Virus record (IMG/VR): IMGVR_UViG_3300032032_000016
Span: 1 to 29,217 of that record
Source of the DNA: a virus
Direction: 5' to 3' (one strand)
Length of the DNA: 29,217 nt
Below are positions 1 to 8,552 of this stretch, in pieces. The position numbers and the translations under genes were made by a program. The notes beneath the pieces were generated by a model. That model had not been told where the DNA came from. It did not search any database and saw only the letters and a list, made by a program, of their open reading frames with translations. Every line of letters starts with the position of its first letter. Positions within the stretch are counted from its first letter, which is position 1.

Positions 1-182
1 TTTCGTTTTCTCTGATATTCTTTAGCTTCATAGTCGGCTTTTAACTCTGCTTGTTTAGCCTGTATGTCCTCTTTGGAAATAACTGCTGTATCTCCGTGCC
101 AAATAATTTGGTCGTAATCTTCAGCATTAACTGATACTTTAGCATCAGGATTTATTGCTAATATTGCATTAATAATATCCAT
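1..182 (-). CDS. Tail-fibre-associated accessory protein, 3' end outside window
   Basis: The first 60 residues of a gene that runs off the left edge. It begins MDIINAILAINPDAKVSV and has no stop in the window. The ATG shares one base with the TAA of the upstream 166-residue gene (TAATG), so it is probably translationally coupled. After an N-terminal globular stretch comes a charged helical segment ending in KEYQRKR. The same architecture, a helix ending in basic residues followed by a short conserved C-terminus, is seen in the 98-residue protein at 679-975. Small proteins of this kind sit beside tail-fibre genes in many marine podoviruses. A role as fibre chaperone or fibre-tip accessory is inferred from position only. 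The gene call is solid; the function is not established. Confidence 0.7.
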   Translation of the reverse strand, partial: MDIINAILAINPDAKVSVNAEDYDQIIWHGDTAVISKEDIQAKQAELKADYEAKEYQRKR

Positions 183-682
183 TATGACCTAATCTCCATA
201 ACTGTAATTGTACTATGATTAGAGTAAGTAGCATCATCGCCTCTACCCCCTAAAGCGGCTGTTCCACCACCAGCTTTTATTTGAAATTTATAGGTGTGTG
301 CGCTTGTGCTTTGTGCATCATCAAGAAAAACTGGGCAAATACTTTGTGACTCATAACCATTACTATTTATTGAAAAAGCGGTATAGTTATGACCACCCGC
401 ACTTGAACTCGTACCTAATGCAATAGCAGTGCTATCTCTTACTAATTGGCACTCACAAGGATAACCACTATCATTGGCATTACCAATTTGAGTAGAAACA
501 AAAACCAGTATTTTATTATCTGCATGAGTTGGAGTAATCTCTACACTAAAATCTGTTACATCAACAAAACTTGAAGATGTAGTAGTAAATCGGTCAGTCT
601 TATTGACAGTTTGAACTTGAACTAATCTAGCTTGTTCAACACCAGCAACGGTTGCTATCGTGTCAGCTCGTAGTATACTCAT
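182..682 (-). CDS. Tail-fibre-like / receptor-binding structural protein, paralogue 1
   Basis: A 166-residue protein rich in Ser, Thr, Ala and Gly with alternating beta-prone segments, as expected for a trimeric fibre or tip protein. The N-terminus (M-S-x4-D-T-I-x-T-x-A-G-x-E-x-A-R-L-V-Q-V) and the C-terminal S-T-(I/L)-T-(V/I)-x-E-I-R are shared with the 166-residue protein at 972-1472, so the two are paralogues. The ATG overlaps the TGA of the upstream gene as ATGA, implying coupled translation. Its place directly after the tail fibre suggests a virion tail component that binds the host surface. This is inference from composition and position; no enzymatic motif is visible. Confidence 0.72.
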   Translation of the reverse strand: MSILRADTIATVAGVEQARLVQVQTVNKTDRFTTTSSSFVDVTDFSVEITPTHADNKILVFVSTQIGNANDSGYPCECQLVRDSTAIALGTSSSAGGHNYTAFSINSNGYESQSICPVFLDDAQSTSAHTYKFQIKAGGGTAALGGRGDDATYSNHSTITVMEIRS

Positions 683-975
683 TTAGGGTTCTCCGATTTT
701 ACTAATGCCACTGCATCTCTCCACTTTGTTGTTCCGTTTACTGAATCCCAGTACTGCATATCAAGTTGTTCTGGAATAGACAAATAGGCTTTTCTTCTAC
801 CTTCTTTATGACCCTCACTCGCAGTCCACTCAGCTTCAATAGAATCAACTAACTCTTGAGTTAATTCTGGTAATGAATCATTCCACCCAGTAACAACTCC
901 ACCAACTGTTGAGATACCACCCACATTAGGGTATTTCCAACCAAGTGATTGCGCATTTTTAGTTGTTACACTCAT
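679..975 (-). CDS. Small tail-fibre accessory protein
   Basis: A 98-residue protein lying between the two 166-residue fibre-like paralogues and overlapping both neighbours by the four bases ATGA. Residues 35-65 form a charged helix (LTQELVDSIEAEW, then a basic GRRKAY). The C-terminus reads IPEQLDMQYWDSVNGTTKWR and ends NPK. I recognise this C-terminal pattern from phage tail-associated accessory proteins found beside fibre genes (XkdW-like in style), but the family assignment is from memory and not certain. The helical part parallels that of the partial gene at the left edge, so these two accessory genes are probably related. The likely role is assembly or capping of the adjacent fibre protein. 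Confidence 0.68.
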   Translation of the reverse strand: MSVTTKNAQSLGWKYPNVGGISTVGGVVTGWNDSLPELTQELVDSIEAEWTASEGHKEGRRKAYLSIPEQLDMQYWDSVNGTTKWRDAVALVKSENPK

Positions 976-1472
976 ACTCGTATCTCCGATATTGTCAATG
1001 TACTCTTTTCAACCTGATTCCATTTAGTAGAACCAGCATAACCATTAAATGTAAATGTGCCAGCCGCATCACCACCACCTCTAAGTTTAAATGTAATTAA
1101 TGATGTGCCAAGACTTCCAGTTATAACATGAGTAAAATTACACCTACATTCCTCGTATAAGGATTGATGATAATAACCACCCGCAATCGCACTAGCATCT
1201 GAATCTTTAAATAATGCAAACCCACCATTTATAGCGACTGTATCCATAAAGCCAACCGATACCTCTATTACTAAAGTATTATTTGTATTAGTTGGAGTGA
1301 TAGTACGAGTCATAAACTCTGTTCCCTCACTTGATAATGGCGGTGTATCGTCCCAAGGTATTTGAGTTGTCCCAGTTGCTACTGTTCCTGTTATAGTACT
1401 GACAACCTGAACTAATCGAGCGTGTTCGTCTCCAGCAAGTGTTTCAATAGTATCAACGGCTACAGTACTCAT
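972..1472 (-). CDS. Tail-fibre-like / receptor-binding structural protein, paralogue 2
   Basis: A 166-residue Ser/Thr/Gly-rich protein of the same length as the paralogue at 182-682, with the same end signatures (DTIxTxAGxExARLVQV at the N-terminus, STLTISEIRV at the C-terminus). The middle, about residues 25-130, has diverged strongly, as expected if it carries the host-recognition surface. The ATG follows the tail-fibre stop by one base, so it is likely coupled to the fibre gene. It has two adjacent cysteine-containing turns (EECRC) that the paralogue lacks in that form. The probable product is a fibre-tip or secondary fibre protein of the virion; this is inferred from position and composition. 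Confidence 0.72.
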   Translation of the reverse strand: MSTVAVDTIETLAGDEHARLVQVVSTITGTVATGTTQIPWDDTPPLSSEGTEFMTRTITPTNTNNTLVIEVSVGFMDTVAINGGFALFKDSDASAIAGGYYHQSLYEECRCNFTHVITGSLGTSLITFKLRGGGDAAGTFTFNGYAGSTKWNQVEKSTLTISEIRV

Positions 1473-1473
1473 A

Positions 1474-2985
1474 TTACACCACCACCCAGTTTGAATTAGT
1501 CGGTACAGTTACCGTAACTCCAGTATCTATTGTTATTTCTCCAGCACTCATAGCGTTCTTATTTGTTGTGATTGTATAGTCAGCCAATACAGTCTGTGCG
1601 TTTTCATAAAATATATCATTAATAGCTCCTCCACCTATTGACCCCCAAGCTGAACCGTCATTAACTTCTAGTTCGGACTCAGTTGAGTTAAACCTTAATT
1701 TACCAGCACCGTTTACTGGGCGTTGTGCAGTAGTACCAGTTGCCACCTTAGTAGCTCCAGTACCAGCATCAGTTAAACCTGTAGCAGTTACTCCACCAGT
1801 AAACGTACCACCAGTTGATTTTGCTACAGTATCAGATGTACTAAACGAACTAAAGGCATAAATATTTAATTCATCTCCTGATGTTGGTGCGACAGTTAAT
1901 ACAACAGATGTTCCATTAGATGCTGTATAATCTTCAAGGGCTTCCATTACAACTCCATTCAGAGTTACAATTATAGAACCAGCAGTATAACTTAGTGTTG
2001 CTAATAAATCATCAGCACCAGAATATGTTGTAGCAGTTGTTGTTGTATATCTAAATAAAGTAAACGTAGATTCACTTGAAGCACTACCTAATGGTGTCCA
2101 TGTTATTGCTGTAGTACCAACAACCACAGGATTGTTTGTCGTACATATAAATAATTTGTCAGAGTTTGTAGTTCCTTCTTCAATCAGAGTAGCCGCACTT
2201 GGAAAATCAGTTGCGGTATCCATTTTTGTTGAACGAACCCATGCACCAGAAGCTACTGTATATATACCATTATCTTCAGTATCAGTTTGTCCTTGAACAA
2301 GAACTCTATCGTCAGCAACTAAAACAACTCCGTCAATAGTTTGTGTTCCTAATAAAGTTATATTAGTTTCAGAAGTAGCTCTACAAGAATCTTTCCACTT
2401 AAATAAACCACTTGCCGCAGCCGATGCTGAAGCAGCACTAGCAGTAGCACTTGTAGCACTTGCGGTTGCAGAAGTAGCACTTGCGGCTGCCGAAGTAGCA
2501 CTTGTTGCCGCATCAGTAGCACTTGTTACTGCGGTAGTAATAGTTCCAGATGTTAATCCATTCTCTAATGCAGTAGCTCCACTGTTCCATTGAATCATTT
2601 TACTAGCTTCTGGAGCTGGTAATTTAAGACCATCAAGAGAAGAATTAGGAACTCCTACTTTACTATTCAGATAATCTTTATTTTCTTGGGCAAGGAAGAA
2701 GTCTTGATTCATTGCTAAATCTAAATCTGCTTCCGTAAGGTTAGAGCCGTTTATAAAGTCTGTTAACCTAGATGTAATTTGGGTTAACCTTCTAACCCTA
2801 AAGGTTATTGTATCAGCCACAGCCGGGCTAATAGTTATCTGCGAATCATTAACAAAAGTAAATGAGATTGCACTATCGTCTGATAGTTTAATAACACTTA
2901 CATCAGTTCTTGAAATGAACGAAAAGGGGATTGACCAAGTGGTTGTAGAACCGTTCCCAGTATAATCCACATACGAGTTTGCCAT
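1474..2985 (-). CDS. Tail fibre protein (T7 gp17-like N-terminus)
   Basis: A 503-residue tail fibre. Residues 1-105 match the T7 gp17 tail-attachment domain: a short beta region (YVDYTGNGSTTTWSIPFSF), then RRLTQITSRLTDFINGS and the helix LTEADLDLAMNQ, where T7 has RRVTSTTDRLVDFTDGS. Residues about 145-190 are an Ala/Ser/Thr-rich seven-residue repeat, probably a trimeric coiled-coil shaft. Residues about 195-290 form a domain with DGVVLVADDRVLVQGQ and NGIYTV, common in marine phage fibres. The C-terminal part has the GTTAQRP / LRFNSTESELEVNDGSAW module. At 503 residues it is a little shorter than T7 gp17 (553). The ATG shares one base with the stop of the gp16-like gene (TAATG), with GGGAG upstream. 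The host-recognition function is presumably shared with the small fibre proteins downstream. Confidence 0.9.
   Translation of the reverse strand: MANSYVDYTGNGSTTTWSIPFSFISRTDVSVIKLSDDSAISFTFVNDSQITISPAVADTITFRVRRLTQITSRLTDFINGSNLTEADLDLAMNQDFFLAQENKDYLNSKVGVPNSSLDGLKLPAPEASKMIQWNSGATALENGLTSGTITTAVTSATDAATSATSAAASATSATASATSATASAASASAAASGLFKWKDSCRATSETNITLLGTQTIDGVVLVADDRVLVQGQTDTEDNGIYTVASGAWVRSTKMDTATDFPSAATLIEEGTTNSDKLFICTTNNPVVVGTTAITWTPLGSASSESTFTLFRYTTTTATTYSGADDLLATLSYTAGSIIVTLNGVVMEALEDYTASNGTSVVLTVAPTSGDELNIYAFSSFSTSDTVAKSTGGTFTGGVTATGLTDAGTGATKVATGTTAQRPVNGAGKLRFNSTESELEVNDGSAWGSIGGGAINDIFYENAQTVLADYTITTNKNAMSAGEITIDTGVTVTVPTNSNWVVV
2444..2525 (-). repeat. 21-bp periodic repeat in tail fibre shaft
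   Basis: The plus-strand word GTAGCACTTG occurs five times, starting at 2444, 2453, 2474, 2495 and 2516. The last four copies are spaced exactly 21 bases apart. Read on the minus strand in the fibre frame this is a seven-codon Ala/Ser/Thr repeat at about residues 153-180, which fits a heptad coiled-coil shaft that can lengthen or shorten in register by recombination. Confidence 0.85.
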
Positions 2986-5900
2986 TAATCAATACTCCCA
3001 TCTTTTTTCATTGAATCTATTACCTCTTTAAGCTGTTGCATTTTTAACGATAATTTTTTACGTTCTGTCGGGTCTACATCTTTACCTTGCATGGCATGAC
3101 GTTCCCGTGTTTCTTTATAATCAATTTGTTTTGCAAGAGCCTTATCATAATAAGGGTTTTTATTAGGTGTTTTTATTTTAGTAGGAAACCCATTGTCATT
3201 TAAATAAGGAAAAAGCAAAAATAACTTTGCTTGATTTCTCGACTTATTAACAATGGACTTAATGTAATCTGCCTTACTTCCTTCAATTCCCCCAACAATG
3301 TCTCCGTCAGTTAGAGAATTATAAAATTGAGAACCCACCTTTCTTTCCGGTTTATTAAAATCATTTGTTGCTATTCTACCAGCAAGCATTCCCCAATTAT
3401 CCCAAGATTTTGCAGATAATCGTATCCCGTCTATACTTAAATCAAGTTTTCCGAATCCTATTTTTAATCTAAGAACTTCTTTTGCTATAGGAATGTCTGA
3501 TTCTTGAGAAACAAATATAGGACTTACAAAATCAAACCCAGCTTTTAAACTACTGCCACCTAAATCATATGAAACCTTTTTTCCTAAGAAATCTCTTTTA
3601 GCCATAATCTCCGAAGAATATCCCGGTATTCTAGCTTTAAAGGCATCAAACCAATCAAAGTATTGTTTAACCTCTGAATCTCCCGGTGCTCCCAATACTC
3701 CAGTTCTGGTTCTTTGTGCTAAGAATGTTGGATAGAATGAACTAAAAAGTCGGGATGTTACTTGCCCAAATCTTCTCTTATATGATTCATCGCTATGTGA
3801 CCCCATTAGACCAGAAGTTATATTTTGAATACTTTCTATGTATGTCTTAGACATAAAGTTTCCTTCAAAAGATAGAAACATAGCATCTATCCACTGGCTT
3901 CGGAGGCTTTCATCCGCTTCTTCTAACAAATTAGATATAAGATGAAAGTCTGCCATAGCCCCAAGTAGACCACCTACAGGGTCTAACCGATTATAGGCAT
4001 AACGCTTATCACCAAATTTAATTGTGTATGGTGTTAAGCCAAGAGTTTTAGCTGTAGCTCTAACATCTTTATCTCTATGACCAGCACCAGTTATTGTGCC
4101 GTCTGCAAATTTTTCTTCTAACTGCATAGCCACAGCCGTAAATATTCCCCACCTAGCTATTATCTCATCTCTAGCAGCACCACCTTCTTTACCAGCGAAA
4201 GCTCTTTGTGCTCTTTTAGCTAATGTCATTATATTCTTTTCAGCCATCACAATTTTTTCTATACGACTGTCTGCAGCTAACCCTATTAGTGGAACTCTTT
4301 CTAAACTAACTTTAAAAATATTTATGGGGGTTCTTACAAAAGGTACAATAAATTTTCCGGCTGGAATAGAATACCACTGCATTTCACCAAGCCTTTGAAC
4401 CATAGACCCTAAACCACCCAACTCATTTGTAAAGGTTTGGTATCTAGCTTTTTCTAAAGCTGTAATATGTAATTCCTGTGGAGGCTCTTTAAGGAGTTGT
4501 TCATAGTGCTTATTAAACTCCTCAGTTCCAGCCTTTATACCCCTTGGTTTTTTTGTAACTTTATCTATACCTTCAGCCCAACGTGAGGTTAAATTATAAG
4601 CTTTTTCATGTAGTTCACCACGATATGCTATACCTTTGAAAAATTCATCGGTTGCAATTAAAGTTCTTCCGGGGGTTCTTACTATTTTACCAAGCATATC
4701 AAGACCAACACCTAAACCAAACCTAAATAAATCTTTTGTTGTTTGAAAATCTAAGGTATCGCTTGATGCTATGTTTGCTAAAGCTCCTCTAGGATTAAGG
4801 TTGCCAGAAGTAATAGCATTCCTATCTACACCAGAGGACTCTATTTTTGTCATGTTATCTAAAATAGGATTCCCAGTAAACATAGTTCTCCACATAGTAC
4901 CATATGCTGGGACATTTATTATTTCATCTCCAACAGTCTTTGTAATAGTAGAGCCTTTATAATTATTTATTATTTCATCTATCGCATCATAAGCTGCTGC
5001 AACTTTTCCTCTAGCACCCTTAGCGTTACGTAAAATTTCCATAGCCGAACTAAATCCATTTCCGGTATCTGTTTTAAGCTGTTTTAAATTAATTCTTCCA
5101 GCATCTTGTAACCCTAATGCCATTCCTCTCATAGAATGATATGCTTCTGTTAAAGATGTTGAACTTCTTGCATCGCCAGTACCAATTGCTCTTCTAAAAG
5201 AACCGATTGTTCCAGCACCAATTCTTTCAATTACGTTTATGCCAACCATTGTGTTGTTGCCAATAAAGTTAACAACCTGTGTAGGTATTCCAGACAATAA
5301 AGAATTAATCCACCATTCTTCTATAACACCTTTAACTCTTCCAAGAGCTGTATTCCTAACATGGTTTGCTCTCTCTTTTGCTCCAGCTAATTTTTGATAT
5401 TTTTCTGCCCAGTCGCTTGCCTTCCCACTACCACCTAATTCATCTATCATTAAAAAGTAATTACCGGTACGAGCTGCAATCTTCATAGCATTTAAAGCTC
5501 TAGCAACATTAGTTTGGATGCCCTTAACTTCTGCTTGTATAACAAAATCTATAGCAGCTTGCCTTCTCATTGCTACTTCATCTGCCGGGAGGTGATTAGG
5601 TTTTGCAACTAACTTAGTTAATCTATCCATTTCAGCAGAAGAACTATTAAGTAGTTGTCTAAATGCTAAAATCTTAGAATCAAGGTTTTTAGTTTGTTTA
5701 TATAAAGCTGTTAAATCTTCTTTTTTAGTTCCAACTAATTCTGCAATAGCTTCTGTTTCGTCAAAAGTACGAACACCGCCTTTAGCTTTATCTATAGTTT
5801 TCTCAGCAACTTCAGATAATAAATTGATAATAGCTTTTATATCCCCTTCACTATCAATCCTATCAAAATTAAAATCTATACCAGCAGAATCATCATAGCT

Positions 5901-8552
5901 TACTTCACCTTTATTAAGGCGTTTTATAAATTCATTATATTCATCACGGTTTATTCTTACACCCTTTATAGGTCTAATAGAATTATCTAAAGCATCAGCA
6001 CCTTCTTCAGCAATATCATCAATCGCTTCATCCATACCTTTTGATATGCGAACTAGGTTAGGAGATATTTTTTCTTCCCACAATTTTTCCCAGTTTTCTT
6101 TTTTACCTATACTACCTGTAGTACTCTTTGTCCAATCATCTCCTCTAGCAGCTAACCAATTAATAGAACGTATTTTTTCGTCAGCATAATTAAATCCTTT
6201 ATAATCATTTTTAACCCACAGCCATTTATGGTGATATAGTTGATTAATATTTTTTGTACTTTTTTCTACAACACCACCAACTCCTACTTTATATCTAGCA
6301 GCTATAGAAGGTTCATGTACTGTATCAAAGTCTAACGATTCTACAAAATCAAGTTGCCCTGTCTTTTTATTAAAAGTGAAAAGATTGGGATTATGCCCGG
6401 CTTTTTTCAAAGCCGCAATCATTGGTTCAAAAATTTCTTTAGGAACAACATCTGCTATATAATCAAGATGAGCATATATAGTACCAGTATCTTCTGAACC
6501 CATCCTCTTACCAACACCGTCAGTTTTATTCGTCAAGCCTCTAAGAATTTTTAGTGGATTTTCTAGCTTACCACCTTTTCCATTAGCTTTTTTCCAATTA
6601 CCGTTTTGAATTTTATCGGCTAATTCTTTTGGTATGTTAGGAATTTCTTTAATTAATGCTTGTACATTTTTTGCATACTGACCAATGTTATCCCAAGTAA
6701 CTCTAGTGTCAGTAAGTTTAGGGGTAGGTGTTTCTTTAACTGTTTTCTTGCTTGCTATAATTATATTTTCAGTACCCTTACCGTTTGGTTTTGGAACTTT
6801 TACAATTTTAACATTTCCTTTTCCAAACACATCTTCTAACTCTTTCACATAAGCTTCATCAGCCATATGTGTTTGTCCAGCAATTTTATTGCCAGCTTTA
6901 TCAGTTCTTACTTTAGAGGTTTCTCCGGCATCAGCCAACGCCTTAGCTTGCTTAGGGTCTCTCCAATTAGCAAACGCTGCTTGTCCGTCTTCTTTTAAAG
7001 CATTCTTTACTTGCTTATAAATTGAAACTCTATCAGCTATATCTACTAAAACATTTAATAAATTATTTACAGTAGCAGTATCAGCTTGTCCGTTTGCTAC
7101 CTTTTTTATGGCTTCTATATTATGTTCTTTAGAACGGTTGAACGGGTCAAGAACCACATTTTCTACATCTAATTCTCCGAGTCTTGCTGTTTGAAGTTCA
7201 CCAGCACCACCGCCCGGGTCAAAGTTTTTACCGCCATTTTTAAAGAACCCTTCTGCCCAAGTTATCAAAGGTTCAACAGACCTAGGCAATCTATTACTTT
7301 TATAATTAACATCTGTTACTGCACTAGATACGGTTTGTTTTTCAGGAGTAAATACAGTGCTATATAGTTCTTCTAGTTGAGCATCGTCTAATACTGTATC
7401 AACACCCTTTACAGATGGCTTTACAACTGTACCACCTAATTCACTTACAATATCTGAAACAACATCTGAGCTTCCAGAAATGTCTTTAGAATTAGCTTCA
7501 AATTCTACCCCTCTTTTTTCGTCAATGTATTCATCAGTTCTATAGGGATTATCAATTGTATCATCTACGGCATCTACAGCATCATCTACGGCATCTACAG
7601 CATCATCAACTACGTTTACATCTTTAGATGCCTCATCAGCCTCAACTTTGCTTTCAACCTTTTTAGTACCTTTCTCTAGGTCAACGTCAGAAAAATCTTT
7701 AGGTATAAGTTTTTTACCACCCCACTTTACCGTCCTAATAACTGCTTCAAACATCTCACCTAAAAGAGCACCCTCTAAAGCATGTTTTCCAGCCCTAATA
7801 CCAGAAGTGTCATCTGCATCCGTTTGTAATTTTTCTGTTGTCCAATCCATAGAACCAGCAACAAGTTTTGTTACATTTTCCCAAACGCCTTCAGGATATC
7901 TTTCTTTATTTTCTTTTATCCATTGCTGCATATCCGGGTCATTCTGTATATACTCAGACATGTTGCCTTCACCATAAAATGCAGTAGCATCAGCAGCAGC
8001 ACCTTTTACAACAGTTGATAAGTGCTTCTGTTCTTTTTGAAATTTTCTACCAGTCTTGGTCAAGTTTAAAGCTTTTCCAAAAGTTATATAATTTACAAGA
8101 AATTGGGATAATGCTTTAGGTAATTCTTTTGTAAGACCTCCGCTACCATAATCTGGTTTAGCTATAAATTCACCAACATTATCTATATGTAAACCCTTTA
8201 AAAAGCTTTTGCGAATAGAATCATCTTCCCAATCTAAATTAAGTAAATCTCCTGTACCGTCTTTTAAACTGTCTAGCGTAGAAAGCCCTAAATCAACAAA
8301 GGAGGTTACTGTATTTCCAGCACCAGTTACAGCACCTTCACCTATACCAGTAGCTACATTCCCCATTATCTCTGTGGTGTTTTTTAAGAAAGACTGCCCT
8401 TGTTCCACCTCCCCAGTTTTGGGGTCTGTTTCACCTACTGGGGTAATTTCTTTTTCATCTAAAACAGCCTGTTTGTTTACTCTATCTCTTGAAGCCGCCA
8501 CCTCTGCTGCCCAAGCAGCATCTTCAACCGACTGCGATTCTTCTGTTGCCAT
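2985..8552 (-). CDS. Giant internal virion / DNA-ejection protein (gp16 position) with methyltransferase-like domain
   Basis: An 1855-residue protein in the T7 gene 16 slot; T7 gp16 has 1318 residues. I chose the ATG at 8552, which forms TAATG with the gp15 stop and has GGAG upstream, over an in-frame TTG at 8567. Residues 1-290 include a GAAADATAFYGEG segment typical of large injected phage proteins. An acidic seven-residue repeat lies near residues 317-330. Residues about 420-603 look like a class I SAM-dependent methyltransferase: motif I is DPGGGAG near residue 444, an acidic VVLDPFN follows, and then VNNLLNVL and ALKEDG. Residues about 660-795 (GVGKRMG, TIYAHLDY, DFDTVHEP, HHKWLWV) resemble the companion domain of DNA phosphorothioation-associated methyltransferases. 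The second half contains hydrophobic segments (WWINSLLSGIPTQVVNFIGN) and a polyvalent-protein-like C-terminus (IKFGDKRYAYNRLDPVGG). No lytic transglycosylase motif of the T7 type was seen. The ejection role comes from synteny; the methyltransferase call is motif reading by eye. Confidence 0.85.
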   Translation of the reverse strand: MATEESQSVEDAAWAAEVAASRDRVNKQAVLDEKEITPVGETDPKTGEVEQGQSFLKNTTEIMGNVATGIGEGAVTGAGNTVTSFVDLGLSTLDSLKDGTGDLLNLDWEDDSIRKSFLKGLHIDNVGEFIAKPDYGSGGLTKELPKALSQFLVNYITFGKALNLTKTGRKFQKEQKHLSTVVKGAAADATAFYGEGNMSEYIQNDPDMQQWIKENKERYPEGVWENVTKLVAGSMDWTTEKLQTDADDTSGIRAGKHALEGALLGEMFEAVIRTVKWGGKKLIPKDFSDVDLEKGTKKVESKVEADEASKDVNVVDDAVDAVDDAVDAVDDTIDNPYRTDEYIDEKRGVEFEANSKDISGSSDVVSDIVSELGGTVVKPSVKGVDTVLDDAQLEELYSTVFTPEKQTVSSAVTDVNYKSNRLPRSVEPLITWAEGFFKNGGKNFDPGGGAGELQTARLGELDVENVVLDPFNRSKEHNIEAIKKVANGQADTATVNNLLNVLVDIADRVSIYKQVKNALKEDGQAAFANWRDPKQAKALADAGETSKVRTDKAGNKIAGQTHMADEAYVKELEDVFGKGNVKIVKVPKPNGKGTENIIIASKKTVKETPTPKLTDTRVTWDNIGQYAKNVQALIKEIPNIPKELADKIQNGNWKKANGKGGKLENPLKILRGLTNKTDGVGKRMGSEDTGTIYAHLDYIADVVPKEIFEPMIAALKKAGHNPNLFTFNKKTGQLDFVESLDFDTVHEPSIAARYKVGVGGVVEKSTKNINQLYHHKWLWVKNDYKGFNYADEKIRSINWLAARGDDWTKSTTGSIGKKENWEKLWEEKISPNLVRISKGMDEAIDDIAEEGADALDNSIRPIKGVRINRDEYNEFIKRLNKGEVSYDDSAGIDFNFDRIDSEGDIKAIINLLSEVAEKTIDKAKGGVRTFDETEAIAELVGTKKEDLTALYKQTKNLDSKILAFRQLLNSSSAEMDRLTKLVAKPNHLPADEVAMRRQAAIDFVIQAEVKGIQTNVARALNAMKIAARTGNYFLMIDELGGSGKASDWAEKYQKLAGAKERANHVRNTALGRVKGVIEEWWINSLLSGIPTQVVNFIGNNTMVGINVIERIGAGTIGSFRRAIGTGDARSSTSLTEAYHSMRGMALGLQDAGRINLKQLKTDTGNGFSSAMEILRNAKGARGKVAAAYDAIDEIINNYKGSTITKTVGDEIINVPAYGTMWRTMFTGNPILDNMTKIESSGVDRNAITSGNLNPRGALANIASSDTLDFQTTKDLFRFGLGVGLDMLGKIVRTPGRTLIATDEFFKGIAYRGELHEKAYNLTSRWAEGIDKVTKKPRGIKAGTEEFNKHYEQLLKEPPQELHITALEKARYQTFTNELGGLGSMVQRLGEMQWYSIPAGKFIVPFVRTPINIFKVSLERVPLIGLAADSRIEKIVMAEKNIMTLAKRAQRAFAGKEGGAARDEIIARWGIFTAVAMQLEEKFADGTITGAGHRDKDVRATAKTLGLTPYTIKFGDKRYAYNRLDPVGGLLGAMADFHLISNLLEEADESLRSQWIDAMFLSFEGNFMSKTYIESIQNITSGLMGSHSDESYKRRFGQVTSRLFSSFYPTFLAQRTRTGVLGAPGDSEVKQYFDWFDAFKARIPGYSSEIMAKRDFLGKKVSYDLGGSSLKAGFDFVSPIFVSQESDIPIAKEVLRLKIGFGKLDLSIDGIRLSAKSWDNWGMLAGRIATNDFNKPERKVGSQFYNSLTDGDIVGGIEGSKADYIKSIVNKSRNQAKLFLLFPYLNDNGFPTKIKTPNKNPYYDKALAKQIDYKETRERHAMQGKDVDPTERKKLSLKMQQLKEVIDSMKKDGSID
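7561..7602 (-). repeat. Two perfect 21-bp tandem repeats encoding an acidic heptad
   Basis: The plus-strand unit TCATCTACGGCATCTACAGCA occurs twice back to back (7561-7581 and 7582-7602), with a partial third copy beginning at 7603. On the minus strand it encodes repeats of Ala-Val-Asp-Asp-Ala-Val-Asp near residues 317-330 of the gp16-position protein, just before its methyltransferase-like region. It looks like a flexible acidic linker and a likely site of length variation. Confidence 0.9.

Noticed and set aside
2416-2536. Possible CRISPR-like or regulatory direct repeats
   Set aside because: The repeats are in frame, encode a coiled-coil shaft and have no unique spacers of constant length.
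2985-8552. Possible frameshift or fusion of two separate genes in the 5.6-kb frame
   Set aside because: The frame is uninterrupted with even composition, and there is no internal ribosome binding site and start at a domain border that I could support.
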